64,000 nucleotides of DNA. It comes from Mitsuaria chitosanitabida ATCC BAA-476 = NBRC 102408. Lineage in GTDB: Bacteria > Pseudomonadota > Gammaproteobacteria > Burkholderiales > Burkholderiaceae_C. Position 1 is the first letter of the stretch. Each line of letters opens with the position of its first letter. Location: contig NZ_BCYP01000038.1 in NCBI RefSeq assembly GCF_001598255.1, positions 40,875-104,874 of the forward strand, written 5' to 3'. A model generated the notes under the pieces. It made no database searches and had not been told where the DNA came from. It worked only from the letters and a program-made list of their open reading frames with translations. Positions 36,068 to 44,631 of this stretch are shown here, piece by piece. The position numbers and the translations under genes were made by a program.

Positions 36068-37438
36068 TCAGCGGCGGCGCGCGCGGCGCTCGATCAGCGC
36101 GCGGGCGTCCTGCAGGGCCGCGGCGATGTCCTTGCCGCGGGCGATGACGCGCTCGAACTCGTCGCGGATGATCTGCGTCGCGATCGCGTCGAAGCGGTTG
36201 ACCGGGATGGCCGGAATGCGGCGCGCGGTGTCGCGCCACAGCCGCCGGGCGCGCTGGCCGCCGAGGAAGGCGATGGGCTCGTCCATCACCGCGTCGTCGT
36301 AGGTCGCGCGCATCGCGGGGAAGCTGTCCAGCACCTTCAACGACTGCAGCTGGACCTGCGCGTCCGCGCTCATCAGGCGGATGAAGTCCCAGGCGGCGGT
36401 CTTGTTGGCGGCCTTCTTGGGGATCGCGTAGAACGAGCCGCCGAACGCGGCCTGCACCCCGCCCGGCAGCGGCGCCGAGCGCCACAGACCCGCGGTCTCC
36501 GGCGCGACCCAGTTGCGCAGCTGGCCGACCAGCCAGGCGCCCATCATCTGCGTGGCGATGCGGCCCTGCTTGAAGCCGGCGGCCCAGTCGTTGGTCCAGG
36601 CGATGGCGCGCGCGTCGAGGCCGGCGCGTCGCGCGGCCCGGCCCAGCTCGAAGGCGCGGCGGAAGCGCTCGGAGTCCACCAGCACGCGCCCCTCGGCATC
36701 GAAGTACAGGCCCTCGCCGTCGCGCAGTCCCTGGCGCAGCGCGATGTCGCGCAGGTCGGCGGCGTCGGCCATCAGATAGGCGCCGGTGGCCTTGCGGATG
36801 CGCTGGCCGGCGGCGAGGTAGGCGTCCCAGTCGCGGGTGACCTCGGCTTCGCTCACGCCGGCCTTGTCCAGCAGGTCCTTGCGGTAGATCAGCGTGCCGG
36901 GGCCGATGTCGGCGGGGATCGCGACCTGCGTCCCGTTCGGGCCCGCGCCCTGCGCGAGCGCGAAGCGGACGTAGTCGTCCGCATGGGCGGCCGCGCGGTA
37001 CGGCGGCGGATTGAGGTCGACGAAGCCGCCCGAACCGGCGAACTTGCCGATGTAGCGCAGGTCGATGGCCATCACGTCGGGCAGACCCGAGCCGGTCGCC
37101 AGCGCCGTCGTCATCGACAGGTGGTGGTCCGCGTACTGCATCGACAGGATCTTGAGCTCAACCTCCGGATGCAGCGCGCGCCAGCGCGGCGCGGCCGCGA
37201 TGGCGGCGCGGTCGAGATCGGGGAAGGTGGCGACGCGCAGCACCGATCGCGCCGGGGGCGACGGCGTGGCGTCGGTGGGCGCGGCCTGGGCCTGCCCGGT
37301 GGTCGCGCCGCCCGCCGCGATCGCTGCGAGCAGGGCACGGACCGCGCCGCGTCGATTCACGCCGCCGCCTGCGGCCGGGTCACGTCGATCGAAGGACGGC
37401 ATCGGACGTGACCGGGGCGAGGCGGGACGGATCGACAA
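36068..37438 (-). CDS. ABC sugar-binding protein (CUT1 type), possible Tat substrate
   Basis: A 456-residue solute-binding protein of the extracellular family 1. The ATALATGSGLPDVMAID, PADIGPGTLIYRKDLLDKAG and GGSFYAIPKKAANKTAAWDFIRLM blocks are typical of CUT1 binding proteins. The leader has NRRGAVRALLAAIAAGG, which resembles a twin-arginine signal, rather than a lipoprotein box. Two ATG starts (37438 and 37402) are possible. It lies 13 nt after the TonB receptor gene, which suggests that receptor, periplasmic binding and uptake are co-expressed. Confidence 0.9.
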   Translation of the reverse strand: MSIRPASPRSRPMPSFDRRDPAAGGGVNRRGAVRALLAAIAAGGATTGQAQAAPTDATPSPPARSVLRVATFPDLDRAAIAAAPRWRALHPEVELKILSMQYADHHLSMTTALATGSGLPDVMAIDLRYIGKFAGSGGFVDLNPPPYRAAAHADDYVRFALAQGAGPNGTQVAIPADIGPGTLIYRKDLLDKAGVSEAEVTRDWDAYLAAGQRIRKATGAYLMADAADLRDIALRQGLRDGEGLYFDAEGRVLVDSERFRRAFELGRAARRAGLDARAIAWTNDWAAGFKQGRIATQMMGAWLVGQLRNWVAPETAGLWRSAPLPGGVQAAFGGSFYAIPKKAANKTAAWDFIRLMSADAQVQLQSLKVLDSFPAMRATYDDAVMDEPIAFLGGQRARRLWRDTARRIPAIPVNRFDAIATQIIRDEFERVIARGKDIAAALQDARALIERRARRR

Positions 37439-37451
37439 GCGGCGCCCGGCG

Positions 37452-39893
37452 TCAGAAGTTGTAGCCGGCGTTCAGGCCGAAGGTGCGCGGCGGCGCGTAC
37501 TGGGCCGTCCAGATCGCGTTCGGATAAGTCCCGGCGCTGCCTGCGCTGGTCTTGATCTTCTCGTCCGAGACGTTCCGCACGAAGGCATCCACGTACCAGT
37601 TCTTCTTCGACGAGTAGCGCACGCTGATGTCGGCCGGGGAGTAGGCCTTCTGACGGTCACCGTCGCCGAAGTTGAAGACCGACAGCCAGTTGGCCGTCTG
37701 GTAGTGGAAGCTGATGCGCGGCGCGACCTGGTCGCCGTTGGGCAGCGCGAAGGTGTGCTCGTACATCAGCTGGAGCGCGAACTTGGGCGCGTGCGGCAGC
37801 GTGTTGCCGCTGACGTTCAGGCAGTTGCCGCCCAGCGTCGCGTCGAAGCACGGCGGCAGCGCGTAGTCGTTGGACGCCGCCACCAGCGCCCCCAGCTTGG
37901 TCTTGGTGTACGAGGCCGACACCGACAGCTTGTCGTCGTTGGTGATGAGCACGGAACTCTCGAGCTCCACGCCCGAGACCTTCGCGCCCTCGGCGTTGGA
38001 GTACGCGAACTCGCGATTGCCGTTGACCATCACCGGCGCGCTGAACTGGAAGTCCTTGAACTTCATGTGATACGCGCTGGCATTGAAGGTCATGCGGCCG
38101 TCCAGCAACGAGGTCTTGTAGCCGACCTCATAGTTGGTCAACGACTCCGGCCCGTAGGGACGGCCGTTGTCGCCCGTGCCGCCGGACTTGTAGCCGGTGG
38201 ACACGCTGGCGTAGGCCATCGCGTTCTTGCTGATGTCGTAGGTCGCGCGCGCCAGCCAGGTGGTCTTGCTCCCCTTGTAGTGCGCGTCGTTGATGTTGCC
38301 GGCCTGATAGCCGTTCGCGGGATCGCTCGGGTCGATGGTCGGGTTCAGCGGGATCTGCGGCGCCGCGGGATTGCCGGCCCAGGTCCAGCCGCGACCGCCG
38401 ATGTTCTTGCGATCGTCATTCGTGTAGCGCAGGCCGCCGGTCAGATGCAGGGCCTCGGTGGCATTCCACGTCGCCTGGCCGAACACGGCCTTGGAATCGA
38501 CGGTCTCCTTGGGCTGGATGAACGAGCCTTGCCAACTCACGGTGCCCTGCTGGGTGCCGTTCATGATGGGGATGTCGAAGCGGATGCCGTTGTCCTCGGC
38601 CGCGTAGTACAGGCCCAGCACCCAGTCGACGGCCTGCTTCTGCGTGCTCTGCAGCGTGACTTCGTGGCTCTGGCTGCGGTAGCTGGTCCACACCGTGTTG
38701 TTGGCCTGGTAGGGGCCGCCGGTGGTGAAGCTGGTCGGCGTGTTGACGCCAAAGTCCTGGTCGTAGGTGCCCGAACCCTTGAAGTGGGTGTAGCCCGCCA
38801 CGTAGGCCAGCGCCATGCCGCTGAAGTCGTACTCCATGCGGCTGCGGATGGAGGTCGAGTCGCGCTTGAGCGAGGGGGCGGTGTCGATCAGCGCGGACCA
38901 GAACTTCTCGCCGGCGCGCGGCGTCTGCATCAGGCTCATCGACGGCGTGCCGCGGTCGGCGAACTGCTCCAGCGACAGGTCCCAGCGGAAGTCCTGGCTG
39001 GGCTTGAACAGGAAGCTCAGGCGCGCGGCGGTCTGGTCCTGCGCGTTGTACTTCTGCCCGCCCAGGACGAACTGGTTGTAGTTGATGGGCTGGAAGGGCG
39101 GCAGGTTGCCGGCGGTGTTGGCCGCGTTGTAGGCGGCCTGCTGCTGCGCGATCGTGTACTGGGTCGGCTTCTGGTAGCTGACGTAGCCGTCGTGCTGCTC
39201 GTGGATGAAGGCCACGCGCGCCGCGAGCGTGTCGCTCAGCGGGATGTTCAGCGCGCCTTTGACGCCCAGGCGGTTGTAGCTGCCCACGCCGCCCTCGACG
39301 TAGCCGGAGCTGTCCTTCAGCACCGGCTTGGCCGTCTTCATGTTGATGGTGCCGACGGTGGAATTGCGGCCCCAGAGCGTGCCCTGCGGGCCGCGCAGCA
39401 CTTCGACGCCGTCCAGGTCGAACAGCATGGTCGCGGCGCCCTCGGGGCGCGGCGCGAAGACGCCGTCGACGAAGAGCGCGACCTCGGGGTCGGCGTACTC
39501 GGTCTTGGCGGAGTCGTTGCCGATGCCGCGCAGCGTGATGCTGACGATGCCGTGGTCGCCCTGCCCCGTGCCTTGCATCGAGGGGACGAGGTTGAAGACG
39601 TCCAGCAGGTTCTGCACGTGGGCGTCGTCCAGCGTGGACGAGCTGATCGCGGTCACCGCGATCGGGGTCTTCTGCAGCGAGGTGGCGCGCTTGGTCGCGG
39701 TCACGACGACCTGCGGCAGCGCCTTGGAGTCCTTGCCATCAGCCGCGGTGCTGGCGGCGGGCGGGGTGTCGGCCTGCGGCGCCGGGGCCTCGGCGCTCTG
39801 CGCATGGACGCTGCCGGCCACGAGGGCGAGCACCGCGAGCTGGACGGGAGTGGCCAGGCCAAGGCGCGGCCGGCGGGGCGAACGATCGGTCAT
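37452..39893 (-). CDS. TonB-dependent receptor, putative glucoside/oligosaccharide transducer
   Basis: An 813-residue outer-membrane receptor. After the signal peptide (MTDRSPRRPRLGLATPVQLAVLALVAGSVHA in parts) comes a low-complexity linker, a TonB-box-like QVVVTATKR, the plug domain (VEVLRGPQGTLWGRNSTVGTI) and a 22-strand barrel ending in the terminal F of NAGYNF. The type matches the Caulobacter/Xanthomonas carbohydrate receptors rather than siderophore receptors. AGGAG lies seven bases before ATG 39893. It heads the sugar operon and has two LacI-type operators upstream, so a carbohydrate is the expected ligand; it is still an inference. Confidence 0.92.
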   Translation of the reverse strand: MTDRSPRRPRLGLATPVQLAVLALVAGSVHAQSAEAPAPQADTPPAASTAADGKDSKALPQVVVTATKRATSLQKTPIAVTAISSSTLDDAHVQNLLDVFNLVPSMQGTGQGDHGIVSITLRGIGNDSAKTEYADPEVALFVDGVFAPRPEGAATMLFDLDGVEVLRGPQGTLWGRNSTVGTINMKTAKPVLKDSSGYVEGGVGSYNRLGVKGALNIPLSDTLAARVAFIHEQHDGYVSYQKPTQYTIAQQQAAYNAANTAGNLPPFQPINYNQFVLGGQKYNAQDQTAARLSFLFKPSQDFRWDLSLEQFADRGTPSMSLMQTPRAGEKFWSALIDTAPSLKRDSTSIRSRMEYDFSGMALAYVAGYTHFKGSGTYDQDFGVNTPTSFTTGGPYQANNTVWTSYRSQSHEVTLQSTQKQAVDWVLGLYYAAEDNGIRFDIPIMNGTQQGTVSWQGSFIQPKETVDSKAVFGQATWNATEALHLTGGLRYTNDDRKNIGGRGWTWAGNPAAPQIPLNPTIDPSDPANGYQAGNINDAHYKGSKTTWLARATYDISKNAMAYASVSTGYKSGGTGDNGRPYGPESLTNYEVGYKTSLLDGRMTFNASAYHMKFKDFQFSAPVMVNGNREFAYSNAEGAKVSGVELESSVLITNDDKLSVSASYTKTKLGALVAASNDYALPPCFDATLGGNCLNVSGNTLPHAPKFALQLMYEHTFALPNGDQVAPRISFHYQTANWLSVFNFGDGDRQKAYSPADISVRYSSKKNWYVDAFVRNVSDEKIKTSAGSAGTYPNAIWTAQYAPPRTFGLNAGYNF

Positions 39894-40054
39894 GTTGTCT
39901 CCTAAGGGGCTTTTCGAATCAAAGCTCTGTACGGGGCGTCGATGGCTCAGGACTGTCCTCGACGCTTCTCGACTTCTTCTGGACGTTCGAGCCGGCGCGG
40001 TCAGGCCGCGCGGCGACGCCGTTCTTGTGATTTGAGCGGATGGTAGGCAAGGCA

Positions 40055-40068
40055 TGACAACGTTGTCA
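40055..40068. promoter_or_regulatory. LacI-type operator TGACAACGTTGTCA
   Basis: Perfect 14-bp palindrome with the central CG typical of LacI-family operators. It overlaps the predicted -35 of the receptor operon. Its likely binder is the LacI protein encoded at 41873-42943. Confidence 0.75.
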
Positions 40069-40078
40069 ACGGCTTGAC

Positions 40079-40092
40079 TGACATCGTTGTCA
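40079..40092. promoter_or_regulatory. second LacI-type operator TGACATCGTTGTCA
   Basis: Same palindrome with one mismatch, 24 bp centre-to-centre from the first, a spacing near two helical turns. Tandem binding on the same DNA face by two dimers or a tetramer would allow control of both divergent genes. Confidence 0.72.
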
Positions 40093-40258
40093 TTTTGCTC
40101 ATCGAGATTTACCCGTAGTGCCGGGAAGCCCCATTGCGACGGAGGATTCGCGACGCGGGAGCGCGTGGCGACGGGGCGTCGCCGACGCAATCCGCGGCTC
40201 ATCACATCGAGCCGGCGCCGCCTCGCGCGGCCGTCGGCCAGGACCAGGAGACCAGGTC

Positions 40259-41815
40259 ATGACAGCAGTCCGGGACGTTCTCATCGTCGGCGGCGGCACC
40301 GCCGGCTGGCTCACCGCCGCCTTCCTCGCCAAGCAGCTCGGCACCGCGCACGGCGGTATCCGCGTCACGCTGGTCGAGTCCAGCGACATCGGCATCATCG
40401 GCGTCGGCGAGGGAACCTTCCCCTCGATACGCGGGACGCTGTCGGCCATCGGCATCAGTGAGGCACGCTTCTTGGAGGCCTGTTCCGCGACCTACAAGCA
40501 GGGCATCCGTTTCGAGCACTGGGTGCGCGAGCCTGGCGCCGTCGGCGCCGATCACTACTTCCATCCGTTCAGCCTGCCGAGTCAGCGCCCCGGCGCGCCG
40601 GAGCTGCTGCCCTACTGGCTGATGGGCGAGGCGGGACAGGGGCGCGCGTTCGCGGAGGCGGTGACGCTGCAGAAGGCGGTGGTCGATGCGCGTCATGGCC
40701 CCAAGCGCGCCAGCGATGGCGACTTCATGGGGCCGCTGAACTACGCCTATCACTTCGACGCCGGCCGCTTCGCGGCACTGCTCGCGGAGCAGGGCCAGGC
40801 GCTGGGCGTGAAGCGCGTGATCGCGACGGTGGATCGCGTGGACCTCGATGAACACGGGGCAATCGCGGCAGTGCACACACAGGAGGCCGGCGCGCTGCGG
40901 GCGGACCTCTACATCGATTGCAGCGGCTTCCGCGCGCGGCTGATCGGAGAGGCGTTGGGCTCGCCCTTCAAGTCGACGAAGGACGTGCTCTTCGTCGACC
41001 GCGCGCTGGCGATGCAGGTGCCCTATGAACGACCGGACGCGCCGATCGCCTCGGTCACGATCGCGAGCGCGCAGCGCGACGGTTGGATCTGGGACATCGG
41101 ACTGCAGGAGCGGCGCGGCATCGGCCACGTCTACAGCAGCCGACACTGCGACGACGAGGACGCGGAGCGCGTGCTGCGCCGCTATGTCGGCCCGGCGGGC
41201 GACGCGCTGACGCCGCGCAAGCTGATGCTCAACATCGGCTATCGGGAGACGCAGTGGGTGCACAACTGCGTGGCGGTGGGGCTGTCGGGCGGCTTCCTGG
41301 AACCGCTGGAGTCCTCGGGGATCGGCCTCATCGAGACGGCGGCTTATCTCGTGGCGCAGCTCTTCCCCTTCGACGGCGAGATGGCGCCGGCCGCGCGCCA
41401 CTTCAACGTCTTCATGCGCGAGCGCTATGCGCGGATCGTCGACTTCATCAAGCTGCATTACGCGCTGACGCAGCGGACCGACACGGCGTTCTGGCGGGAC
41501 AACGCGGATCCGGCCAGCTTCACGGACACGCTGAAGGACAAGCTCGCGATGTGGCGCAGCAGGCCGCCGCAGCGGCTGGACTTCATCACCGACGTGGAGA
41601 TGTATCTGCCGGCCAGCTGGCAATACGTGCTCTACGGGATGGAGTTCAAGACGGAGCTAGGCGCGGCGAGGGCGGCGCTGACGCGCGCGGAGGAGGCGCG
41701 CCGGGAGTTCCAGACCATCGCGCAGCTCGGCACGCATGCGATCCGGGATCTGCCGACGCATCGCGGGCTGATCGAGCAGATGCTCGGGCGCGGCGGGATG
41801 GCAAAGGCGGCCTAG
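40259..41815 (+). CDS. flavin-dependent tryptophan-halogenase-like protein
   Basis: A 518-residue FAD-binding protein of the tryptophan halogenase family. The FAD motif GGGTAGW is at 11-17, the lysine equivalent to the catalytic K79 of PrnA/RebH is K80 (TYKQGIRFEHW), and the conserved glutamate is E351 (LEPLESSGI). The flavin halogenase WxWxIP motif reads WIWDIG (276-281), with glycine replacing proline. ATG at 40259 has AGGAG eight bases upstream. In Caulobacter- and Xanthomonas-type sugar loci, similar proteins accompany TonB receptors; their substrate is unsettled. No NRPS, PKS or flavin reductase gene is nearby, so antibiotic halogenation is unlikely. Confidence 0.88.
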   Translation: MTAVRDVLIVGGGTAGWLTAAFLAKQLGTAHGGIRVTLVESSDIGIIGVGEGTFPSIRGTLSAIGISEARFLEACSATYKQGIRFEHWVREPGAVGADHYFHPFSLPSQRPGAPELLPYWLMGEAGQGRAFAEAVTLQKAVVDARHGPKRASDGDFMGPLNYAYHFDAGRFAALLAEQGQALGVKRVIATVDRVDLDEHGAIAAVHTQEAGALRADLYIDCSGFRARLIGEALGSPFKSTKDVLFVDRALAMQVPYERPDAPIASVTIASAQRDGWIWDIGLQERRGIGHVYSSRHCDDEDAERVLRRYVGPAGDALTPRKLMLNIGYRETQWVHNCVAVGLSGGFLEPLESSGIGLIETAAYLVAQLFPFDGEMAPAARHFNVFMRERYARIVDFIKLHYALTQRTDTAFWRDNADPASFTDTLKDKLAMWRSRPPQRLDFITDVEMYLPASWQYVLYGMEFKTELGAARAALTRAEEARREFQTIAQLGTHAIRDLPTHRGLIEQMLGRGGMAKAA

Positions 41816-41872
41816 CGCCGGGTCGAACCGCCGCGGACCGGGCCGGCGCGGCCTTGCGGCGTCGCGGCCGCC

Positions 41873-42943
41873 TCAGCCCTTCTTGGGCCGCGCGGTGGCC
41901 TTGGCGCCCAGCGCCGCGGTGGAGTCCCGTACCACCAGCTCGTGCGGGAGCACGCGGTGGCGGGACTTGGGCTCCTCCCCTTCCGCGGCTTCGGCATCGC
42001 GCGGCGAGCCGACGAGCAGCTCCACGGCGGCACGCGCCATGTCGTCCATGGGCTGGCGCACCGTGGTGAGCGGCGGCCACACGCGCGCGGCGGCGGGCGT
42101 GTCGTCGAAGCCGGCGATGGAGAGATCGCCCGGCACGGACAGACCCAGCCGCTGCGCCGCGGCCAGCACGCCCAGCGCCATCTCGTCGTTGCTGGCGAAG
42201 ACGGCGGTCGGGCGCTGGCGGCGGCTCAGCAGCTGATAGGCGGCATCGACGCCGGTATCGAAGGTGAAGTCACCTTGGACGACGAGGTCCTTGTCCAAGG
42301 CGATCTTGTGAGCCTTCAGTGCCGCCGCGTAGCCCTGGTAGCGGCGCTTGGAAGCGACCTGGTCCTTCGCGCCCTTGATGATCGCGATGCGCGTGTGGCC
42401 CAGGCTGATCAGCAGGTTGGTGATCTCCTCGGCCGCATGCACATCGTCCATGCGGACGCTGGCGTGCTCGGGATCGTCGGCGGCGGGAGAGATCAGGACG
42501 CAAGGGGTCTGGCTCTCCTGCAGCGCGGCCAGGACCTGCGGGTTGTCGCAGAGCGGCGGGGTCAGGATCATCCCGTCGGGACGCAGCGCGGAGACCATGC
42601 GGTCGACCTGCATGGGGAGGTCGGGCGCGTCGTTGTGGAGCGACTCCACGACGAGGTGGTAGCCGGCTTCGCGACAACGCAGCGTCGCGCCTTGCTGGAC
42701 GCCGCCGACGAAGGCCGCGGACGGGTCGTAGTACAGCAGGCCGATGAGGAAGGAGCGGCCGCCGGCCAGGCTGCGAGCGGATTGCTTGGGGCGGTACTTG
42801 AGATCGGCGACGACCTTCAGCACCGCTTCCCGCGTGTCGCTGTGGACGCCTGGCTCCTGATTCAGAACCCGGGAGACCGTCTTGATGGAAACGCCCGCTT
42901 CGCGCGCGACGTCAATGATGGTGGCGGGTTTCGGTGGTGGCAT
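41873..42943 (-). CDS. LacI-family transcriptional repressor of the glucoside locus
   Basis: A 356-residue LacI-type regulator. The helix-turn-helix ATIIDVAREAGVSIKTVSRVLN lies at about 7-28 and the hinge near 50-60 (RPKQSARSLAGG). The periplasmic-binding-protein-like effector domain follows (LIGLLYYDP, FASNDEMALGVL, IAGFDDTP). The ATG at 42943 is chosen at the start of the HTH; a TTG further upstream would add 26 non-conserved residues. It is convergent with the halogenase-like gene. The paired TGACAACGTTGTCA palindromes are its probable targets, with a glucoside or its cleavage product as inducer. Confidence 0.92.
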   Translation of the reverse strand: MPPPKPATIIDVAREAGVSIKTVSRVLNQEPGVHSDTREAVLKVVADLKYRPKQSARSLAGGRSFLIGLLYYDPSAAFVGGVQQGATLRCREAGYHLVVESLHNDAPDLPMQVDRMVSALRPDGMILTPPLCDNPQVLAALQESQTPCVLISPAADDPEHASVRMDDVHAAEEITNLLISLGHTRIAIIKGAKDQVASKRRYQGYAAALKAHKIALDKDLVVQGDFTFDTGVDAAYQLLSRRQRPTAVFASNDEMALGVLAAAQRLGLSVPGDLSIAGFDDTPAAARVWPPLTTVRQPMDDMARAAVELLVGSPRDAEAAEGEEPKSRHRVLPHELVVRDSTAALGAKATARPKKG

Positions 42944-43025
42944 GGAACGGATCAAAAGCTCGTTCGACTTTGCCACAGCGTCGGCCAATCGGGAGAGGGA
43001 GAGCACGGAGCGCCGCGCCAATGAG

Positions 43026-43050
43026 AAAAGCCGGCGAGAAGCCGGCTTTT
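43026..43050 (-). terminator. terminator downstream of tRNA-Leu
   Basis: A 10-bp stem AAAAGCCGGC / GCCGGCTTTT with a five-base loop, seven bases after the tRNA 3' end. A short T run follows on the minus strand. Confidence 0.7.
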
Positions 43051-43056
43051 CGTATT

Positions 43057-43141
<85 letters not shown>

Positions 43142-43191
43142 TTTCAGGATTTATCTCCGTCGCAACTTGCGTTGCAGCGAAGAATTGGACT

Positions 43192-44631
43192 TTAGCACGG
43201 TTTTGGATCTTGGCAAGTACTTTCGCCTGCCCAAGACACTTTCCCCATACGAGCGTGCGCATCCCACAACTTCTGTACGCGGCCCGCCCAATCTAGGATT
43301 CCCGGCTCCACCCGCGCCCAATGCGCGCGATACGCCGCCTGCAGTTGAGGCCCGACCCCATGCTCCGCGCTGATGGAGCCGCCCAGCTCCGCGACCAGCG
43401 CGTAGAGCCCCTCGCGCAGGGTCAGTTCTTGCGCGGCCGTCAGCGGCCCGGCTTCCACCGGCCACACCATGTTGAAGTGCATGCCGCCGTCGCCCAGGTG
43501 GCCGAAGTCGGCCAGCCGCACTTGCGGGAAGTGCTCGGCCAGGAAGGCGGCCCCACGCTCCCGGAAGGCCATGAAGTGACGTCGAGGCAAGGAGAGATCG
43601 AGCCCGATCACCTTGCCCTGCACCCGCAGGCCCTCGCTGATGCGATGGCGCAAGCCCCAGATCGCCTCGTCGGCATCGAGGACGGCATCCCGCACCCGGC
43701 CCGATTCGAACTCCGCTTCCAGCCAGCCCTGCAGCAGGCCGTTCAGGTCGAGCTGATCCGCCGGCAGCTCGCTGCTGAGCTCGATGAGCATCGCGTAGTC
43801 CGGCAGTTGGCCGTCGAACCAGCGTGCCAGGTCTTGCCCATGCAGGCCGGCCTCCAGCGCCGCGCGGCTGATGCCCTCGAAGGCGGACACCAGCACGCCC
43901 CAGCGCTGCATCACCTCGGCGTAGAGCGGGAAGACCTCGCCCAACGCCGACGGCGCCACCAGGGCGACCGCGCGTTGACGCGGCAAGGGCGCAAGCTTGA
44001 TTGTGACCTCGCTCACCAGCCCCAGGCTGCCCGAGGTCCCGATGAACAGTTGCCCCAGCGCCAGCGCCGAGTTGTCCTTCTGCAAGCCTTGCCCGAGACG
44101 CAAGACCTGACCCGCCGGCTCGGGCAGCACGACCTCCAGCGCCAGCGTGTTGGCCCGCACGTCGCCGTAGCGCAGCATGCGCGTGCCGCCGGTGTTGTGC
44201 GCGACCATGCCGCCGATCGAGGGATCGGCGCTCAGGTCCACCGGGAACCAGAGCCCGTGCGGCGCCAGGCGCTCATTGATTTCAGAGAGCTTGAAACCCG
44301 CCGACACGCGCAGCGTGCGGTCCAGCAGGTCCAGCTCGAAGACCTGGCGCAGGCGCTCGGTGCTGAGCAGCAGATCGCCGGCGGCGTCGTCGGGCGTGCC
44401 CGCGCGGACCAGACCGGTGTGCGCGCCTTGCAGCACGACGCGCAGCCCGTGCGCCGCCGCGAGGCGGATCACGCCGGCCGCTTCATCGCGCGATCCGGGC
44501 CGCGCCAGCGCGGCCGCCTGGCCCGCGGCATAGCGCGCGGGCTGCAGGTAGCGCGGCTCGATGGCCGCGCCGTCCTGCACGAAAGCGTCGCCGCACAGGG
44601 CGCGCGCCTCGGCCAGGAACTCGCTCAGCAC
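43192..44631 (-). CDS. FAD-linked oxidase, probable D-2-hydroxyglutarate dehydrogenase
   Basis: A 479-residue flavoprotein of the GlcD/D-lactate dehydrogenase type. The FAD-binding PCMH region includes LQGAHTGLVRAG, DLSADPSIGGMVAHNTGG and GTSGSLGLVSEV. The C-terminal half has the metal-binding DFGHLGDGGMHFN and GSISAEHGVG. The reaction expected from the context is oxidation of D-2-hydroxyglutarate, the product of the HglS-type enzyme whose gene it overlaps by 7 nt. D-lactate or glycolate are alternatives. The C-terminus is odd: after WDAHARMGKV it lacks the usual NPGK ending and runs on as a short unrelated tail near the tRNA gene. Confidence 0.82.
   Translation of the reverse strand: MLSEFLAEARALCGDAFVQDGAAIEPRYLQPARYAAGQAAALARPGSRDEAAGVIRLAAAHGLRVVLQGAHTGLVRAGTPDDAAGDLLLSTERLRQVFELDLLDRTLRVSAGFKLSEINERLAPHGLWFPVDLSADPSIGGMVAHNTGGTRMLRYGDVRANTLALEVVLPEPAGQVLRLGQGLQKDNSALALGQLFIGTSGSLGLVSEVTIKLAPLPRQRAVALVAPSALGEVFPLYAEVMQRWGVLVSAFEGISRAALEAGLHGQDLARWFDGQLPDYAMLIELSSELPADQLDLNGLLQGWLEAEFESGRVRDAVLDADEAIWGLRHRISEGLRVQGKVIGLDLSLPRRHFMAFRERGAAFLAEHFPQVRLADFGHLGDGGMHFNMVWPVEAGPLTAAQELTLREGLYALVAELGGSISAEHGVGPQLQAAYRAHWARVEPGILDWAGRVQKLWDAHARMGKVSWAGESTCQDPKPC

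Larger units (their letters stand above)
39894..40258. promoter_or_regulatory. divergent promoter region of the glucoside locus
   Basis: A 365-bp divergent gap. On the minus strand TTGACA (40064-40069) and TACCAT (40040-40045), separated by 18 bp, form a good sigma-70 promoter for the TonB receptor operon, and the first palindromic operator covers its -35 box. No equally good plus-strand promoter was found for the halogenase-like gene; candidate -35 boxes overlap the second operator. Confidence 0.6.

Noticed and set aside
40259..41815. Halogenase as part of an antibiotic biosynthetic cluster
   Set aside because: No NRPS, PKS, carrier protein or flavin reductase gene is near; the surroundings are sugar uptake and a LacI regulator.
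42944..43021. TTG start that would extend the LacI protein by 26 residues
   Set aside because: LacI proteins start just before the helix-turn-helix, as the ATG at 42943 gives; the extension is not conserved-looking.
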